DNA from: Gavia stellata
Taxonomy: Eukaryota > Chordata > Aves > Gaviiformes > Gaviidae
Direction of reading: 5' to 3'
DNA length: 64,000 bases
Assembly: GCF_030936135.1 (NCBI RefSeq)
Contig: NC_082617.1
Span: 3,654,001-3,718,000 of the forward strand
Shown: positions 58,601 to 64,000 of the stretch, one piece after another
Layout of the letters: the number at the start of each line of letters is the position of its first letter
Position numbering within the stretch: the stretch's first letter is position 1
Position numbers and translations under genes: made by a program
The notes under the pieces: generated by a model
What the model was told of the DNA's origin: nothing
The model's database searches: none
What the model saw: only the letters and a program-made list of their open reading frames with translations

Positions 58601-61600
58601 TGCCTTTCCCAGCCCTTGGCAAGGTGACATCCTTGCTGAGAGGGAAGATAGACACCAACACAACTCAGAAATTGATAACCGTGACATGGAAACTACCCAG
58701 TCATCATGGGGAGGGTTTCAGGAGGGTGGAGGGGTTGTAAGAGCCCCAGGGACAGACAGTGGGTTTGCTTTCCCCCATGGAGCAAGGGCAGATGGGCGGC
58801 AGCAATGCCAGCTCGGCTTGGCTCGTCGTCAGGCACTCTGAGCAAATACCGGCAGCAGAGCCAACCGGGGAGATCCCTCGGGGTGTGTTCCATCTCCTGC
58901 TGTTTGCTAATCATTTTAAGGGCATGGGGGCCATCACCTGGCCTGGCCTTGTTGCGGCTGTCATTCCCGGCTGGGTGTTTCTAGCAATTACTGGCAACCT
59001 CTGAAGGAACAGTGTTTTGAGACAATTTGCCCACAAAACATAAGATAAAGATCACTGTCCCCTGCCTCTTTGCTGGATGCACATAAATGAGTGAACATGC
59101 AAGTCAGAGCTGCAAGGACTTGTGTGCATCTTCTTCAGTAGCCTACTGTAGGGCAGCCTTAAAAACAGATACAAACAAGACATACATGTAGAACAGTGCT
59201 TAAAGCCCTGCTGAAACTGCATGTATCTCCTTCCTTATCCACACAGCTGTCGGAAAGGCTGTTGTGGGACCCAATTTTCTCTTGAGAAATGCTATTTGGT
59301 TGTCTCCTGCTGTTGGGGTGCCCTCAGAGGGCTCGTGTAGAGACTGTTCAGCCTTTTGATGTTGCCTCTTCCTGACCATCCACTCTCCTCTTTTCTCTGC
59401 CTTTCTGGGAGACTGGCTCGTCTCTCCCCTTCCTCTGGCCCCCAGGTCACCACAGTCTTCAAGGAGTTTTTGGGATGGCTGTTAGCGCTTCAGAGTCTTT
59501 CAGCCATTAAATACAGAGTATTCAATACTACCGAGTATTTGATGTATTTTTTTAATGTGTACAGCCTTTATTTTGTGCTGTATTCCTGCCTCATTGCTAG
59601 GCAGCTGGTGAGAATTAAGCTTGTTTTTTTTCTCTGAAGACTGAAACAAGAAGGATATCTAATAATGTAGCTTTCCCTGTGGCTCTCGGTGTTTCCTTTT
59701 CTTCTCCTCTGAGTTCTGATGAATGCAGAAAACCTTTTTTTGGTATCTCTCCTACCCCTTCCTTTCTACACCTCAGTTTGCATCTCAGCATTTGAGTTTA
59801 TCACTAAATATTTGCTCCACTCTCTTACACAGTATTTACCCATATGTCCTCATTCCTAGGTGTTGTATTACTCATTCTGATTTTCTGAAAGACTTCTTCT
59901 TGCAACTATGCTTGCTCTTCATAACACTTTCTATTTTTCTACGTGGGGAGGGTTTGCTATTGTGCCTTTATTTTTCTTTTACGAGCTGCCCACTCTTCTG
60001 CCTCTCTTTGATATTTTTCCGGTTTCAGGTTCTCAGTCAATTCATGTTACGAAGTAAAACTAAAACTGACTGTTCACATGATCTGAAACAATTTAAGAGC
60101 GTAAATTTGCTTTCTCTCTAAAAAGCTGTGGTTGTGTTTTTCACTCGGCATGGGTATCAGTCCAACCACACCAGTACGCACCAGTCCCCAGGCTGGATTT
60201 AGCGGGATGTGGGAGAGCGAGGGAGCCGGGTCGGCAGGCACTGCCGGGAGCACGCCATGGCGGAGTGTGATGCAGACGCTCTTCCTCCCTCCCTGCCGGC
60301 ATCCGCTATCACCTATCATGGAGAACGAGAGCTCCTGACTTCAGGAGATTAATTATTTTTCACTGAATCCAAGAGCAGTATTGGGATCCTTAAATACTCA
60401 AGCAGAAACTATTTATCCACAATCCTTGGGTAGTACTGCTATGCTTGTAACGGGTCTCATGTGATGCAGATTTTTGCTAGGAAGGAATTGCATCTGCAGT
60501 TAAATCATGCTGTAGGGCAGCCAAATGAGCAAAGGAGTATTCTAATTTCTGGGTTTTTTGTGACCCCAGATCCGTTTCCCATGATAAACCGTGGCTCAGA
60601 ACGCACAGCAGAGCTTCCAGTAATAAAAGAGGCTACAGCAGCAGGATGGAAAGGGGAGTGTCTTGCCTGATGACACTGCGTGTTGTTATGTGGTTGGACC
60701 ACAGATTTATTTTTTTTTCAGGCCGAAACAATGAGAAAACTGCATCAGGAGCCATCAGTAATAGCAGTAATGAATGGCTGCACTCTTCCTTTGAGCATTT
60801 GAAGCTCCTGGGTTATTTTTACGCCGGGGGCCATGCGGTCTGGTGGTTAGGGGATAGGGCAGGTGAGACAGGAATTGAGGATCCTCTGGGCTGCAGATGG
60901 AAAACGCCGGGGCATTCTTGCCAAGGCAAGAAATTCCCTCTGGGCCAGGTTGTCATGCTTAAATAGCCAGTTACTACTTACATGAAATGGTATTTAATTC
61001 CTCCTTCTCACCTGAGTGAAACCATTGCTTTGGGTATTAGTCAGGTTTGGGACATGCTTAGTCAGGGACTGGGGAGGGTTTAAGTGGTGTGGGGTGAACT
61101 GCGCCTTGCTGAGCCCTGCTTCACCCTGCCCCGGCATCTCTGAGCCCCCCGGGCTCCCTCCACCATCACAAGGCGCCGCGGGAAAATGGGTGCCAAAGGA
61201 TTTATTAAGTGCAGGATGGACCAGGGCTGTGCTCAGCTGTTGGCTCAGCTGCTGCTTTTAGCTCAGGAGAAAAAGGCCACTCTCTTCCTCCTAATAAGCC
61301 GCATCGTCTGGTGAATATTGCCCAGCATACCTGGTGTGCTGGGGGTACCACAGGGACCGATGCGTCAGCTTCAGGGTGCATTTTACTTGAAAATCTTTCT
61401 CGTGGTGGGAGAATACTAGAAAGCCTTAAAAGTCATTTGCTGAAGGAGAAAATAACCCACCAAAATTCATACTCATGGGGAATTTTCCACTAGGTGAAGT
61501 TTAGATGAAAAATTGAGGGAGAAGTGTTAGCACTGAGGTATTTTCTGATCAGATTTTGTTCAGTACCTTGAAAGGGGACGGTACAAAAACTTGGTCCTTA

Positions 61601-64000
61601 GCCAGGGTACTAACTATACTCCTGCTAGGAGTATAGCTGTGGATTTAGCTGTTAACATTAATGGCACATTTATAGAAAAATTTCTCTGGTCTGCTTTACA
61701 AATCAGCCCGGGGTGGCTGTAGGCCAGGCTGTTGACTGCATAGAGCTGATGTGACTTTTACTCATAGTAGTTTTAAGTCTCCAGCATCAGCTTCCTTGCC
61801 TTTGATATGGTTAGCCTGGATTTACAGCACTGTAAGTGGGGCTGAAATCAAGTTTTCTGTGCCTATTAGAGGGTGAAATTGATGTCTTTGCAAAAAGCCC
61901 AGCCAGCCAAAGCTTGCAACACTGAAATCTCAGGGGGGACGGAGAGTGGGATTTTCAGAACCAGCTAACAGACTTCCAGTGGCGCTCGTGTTGCGGGTTG
62001 TGAGGCTTTGAAAATCCCAAGCAAAGGCGTGACTAACCCCTCTAAGGCAAGCTGCTTTCAAGTGACTCATTAGCCTTAGCACAGGGAGGTTAAGTTGATT
62101 AAGCCACTTTCTAAATTAGGTTGGCTACATCAACATCCCTTTTCGCCCAGGGACTGGCTGTAGGAGGCGGGTCCGTGAGCAAAGCCGTGGGGCAGAAGCT
62201 GATCCCACCCAGACACACGTTCAGTGCGGCAGCAGGGAGGGGACCTGGGGCACAGGAGTGCCCTCAGCCCCGTCATCCCCATCGCTGGGGATCCCGCGGT
62301 GCCTGAAACCAAAAGGCTGACTGCAGGAAAGCTGCTTCTCGTCAGATGTTCTGCCTGCCCGGAATTGGGAAGTGCTGAAAATTCGCTAAAAAAGTCAGAA
62401 CTCGGGGGCTTTGCAGAGATTTCAGGTAGATCCCAGAGAAGCAGTGGCAATGCTGAGTGCGGCCGTGGAGCTGCGACCTGATGCTTGCCTGCTCCGTGCT
62501 GTGTGCAGTCACTCGCCTCTTTGCAAATGCTGCAAGTGCAATGCTGCACACGGAGGTGACGATGGGTCTTGCAAAATGGGTGGTCACAATGACTTGTGAT
62601 GCTTGTCTCAGCTGAAGCTTTGTCGTGTGAGATTGACCCCAATGCCCGAGAAAACAGGACCTCTTTTTGCTACGTGAGAAAAGTTGGGCTGAGCAAGAGT
62701 CATGCTCTGCTTATCTGAGCCAGGGCAGGAAATCGGGATTAAATGAGACCCCAAGAGATGCGTTGGTCATGCTTGGTCATGAGTACAGGGAACACAGTGC
62801 TGCGGCTCCAGATCACTGAGGAGCAGCTGCTGGTGCGTGGGCCAGCTCAGATCTGCTCTTGCTCTCCCTGTTGCACAGCAGAAAAGGTTCGTTTGCAGGT
62901 AACAGCAGTCGATGGTGCCTGTCTCTGTGGCAGTTTCTGTGCCGGGGTGATAGAGGCAGGATTTTCTGTCTGATCCTGAAATCTATCCCTAGTGTCCTTG
63001 AGTAAAGTGTTCCTAGGAAAAACAGATTAATAACTATTGAGGGGTAATGAGAAGAAATCAAGCAGAGATTCCCACGCTGCACAGCAGATGCTGTCTCCGT
63101 AGGTCCAGTCCAGCGAAAAGTCCAATACAATAAAAATCTCACCGCTAGAGATAATTGTGGCAAGATGAGTGAAAAGACTGAGGTTGTGTTGTGAGATGTG
63201 CCTGTGCTGTCCCGTTTGAGGCTGGGCTGCATGTGGTCTGCCCTAGGTCTATGTTTTATCGTCGTGGGATAGCTCCTTTTGCTGCCTGCACATTCAGCCT
63301 CCCAAGCAAAGTTTTTCATCCAGCCTCTCCTCTCCGCTATCTGATTTCCATGTCAAAGACAATTTCTCCAGAACCAGCTTCCGCAGACAGGAGCGAGGGA
63401 ATTCAGGGATAGAAGATCTTCAGGAGTCACGCCTATAAGGGACAGATGATGTCTCCTGGGGCAAAGAAATGCCAAAAGGCCTCTGCCACCTGGCACGCTC
63501 TGGCGATGCACAAGTCAGTGCGGGACCGGAGCTCTGCAGGTAACCTGAGGCCGTCCTGCCAACTGTGCTCAGCTCTTCTGCGTGGAGCCACACAGCACCC
63601 TCGCAGAGCCGACCCTCCTTTTTAATCCTCACTCTTCTCCTTCACCATGAGACAAGTCAGACACAGAGGATGTGACAAATTGTGTGGGAGGTTTCCTAAA
63701 CGGGCACAACAGTCGGGTGCCCGGGTAGGTCAGGAGATACCAGCTCCATTCCTGGCTCTGCTCTCACTGTGCTCTTATGCAAGCGGCTTCATTTCTCCAT
63801 TTCCTTCACATCTGATGAGCAAAGGCATTTTTCTGGGCAGGGACCGCTCTTTAATTTGCTTGGGGAAAGCCCGCACTGTGAGAGAGGATGGAGGAAGCTG
63901 ATGGGATAAAAAAACACAGTGCATCGCAGCTCTCGCCCAGGGCAGTTGTGCAAGGAGCAGCTCACTCCCCGGGTGCGTGGCCTCGCACTGCCCTACGGCA
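49626..64000. other. Intergenic sequence downstream of TMEM268, no gene seen
   Basis: Six-frame reading shows only short chance frames, the longest 199 codons at 52,080-52,679 in GC-rich sequence. In human the next gene is TNFSF15 on the opposite strand. I looked for the TNF-homology motifs of its last exon on the minus strand and did not see them, so it probably lies beyond the right edge. No transposon or RNA gene was recognised. A perfect hairpin repeat is at 61,614-61,636. Confidence 0.55.
61614..61636. repeat. Perfect inverted repeat, 10-bp stem and 3-base loop
   Basis: CTATACTCCT (61,614-61,623) and AGGAGTATAG (61,627-61,636) are exact reverse complements around GCT. No gene is nearby, and a 10-bp stem is too short for a microRNA precursor. 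Confidence 0.7.

Noticed and set aside
59723-60121. 132-codon frame rich in F and L, resembling a membrane protein
   Set aside because: The hydrophobicity comes from a T-rich DNA tract (TTT/CTT codons). There are no charged flanks or family match.
62813-63319. 168-codon minus-strand frame near the right edge
   Set aside because: Tested as a possible TNFSF15 exon because of synteny, but it has none of the TNF-homology motifs.
49626-64000. Search for TNFSF15, the expected next gene
   Set aside because: No minus-strand segment showed the conserved TNF-domain blocks. It is probably beyond the window, although short exons could be missed by eye.

Overview
The window looks like a piece of a bird chromosome, or of a close sauropsid. 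The genes have vertebrate exon-intron structure with CpG-rich promoters. The one clear transposon is a 5'-truncated CR1 LINE, and intergenic distances are short. No prokaryotic, plastid, CRISPR or operon-like signal was seen. Gene names come from recognising translated exons against the vertebrate families; no database search was run.

Layout, left to right. Positions 1-69 hold the first 23 codons of whirlin (WHRN) on the minus strand, cut by the window edge, followed by its CpG-rich promoter to about 780. From about 780 to 24,830 there is no supportable gene, only AT-rich blocks with transcription-factor-like motifs that may be enhancers. ATP6V1G1 (V-ATPase peripheral-stalk subunit G1, plus strand) has a GC-box promoter with two abutting CRE-like sites and three coding exons (25,159-28,385) giving a full-length 118-residue protein. 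From about 29,280 to 37,790 there is no gene; this stretch holds the CR1 fragment (35,635-35,800), a 23-bp-period duplication and an E-box cluster. TMEM268 (C9orf91 family, plus strand) has a probable non-coding first exon ending at 38,077 and eight coding exons (41,227-49,467) giving about 321 residues, with a poly(A) signal 25 bases after the stop. From about 49,630 to 64,000 I found no gene.

The order WHRN(-) / ATP6V1G1(+) / TMEM268(+) matches the human 9q32 arrangement, where TNFSF15 would come next; I did not find it before the right edge. The genes are unrelated in function: a hair-cell and photoreceptor scaffold, a proton-pump subunit and a two-pass membrane protein.

The most notable observation is in TMEM268. 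The intron after coding exon 5 has a perfect minor-spliceosome (U12) 5' splice site and a perfect U12 branch-point motif. The intron just before that same exon begins with GC instead of GT. One 111-base exon is therefore flanked by two non-standard introns.
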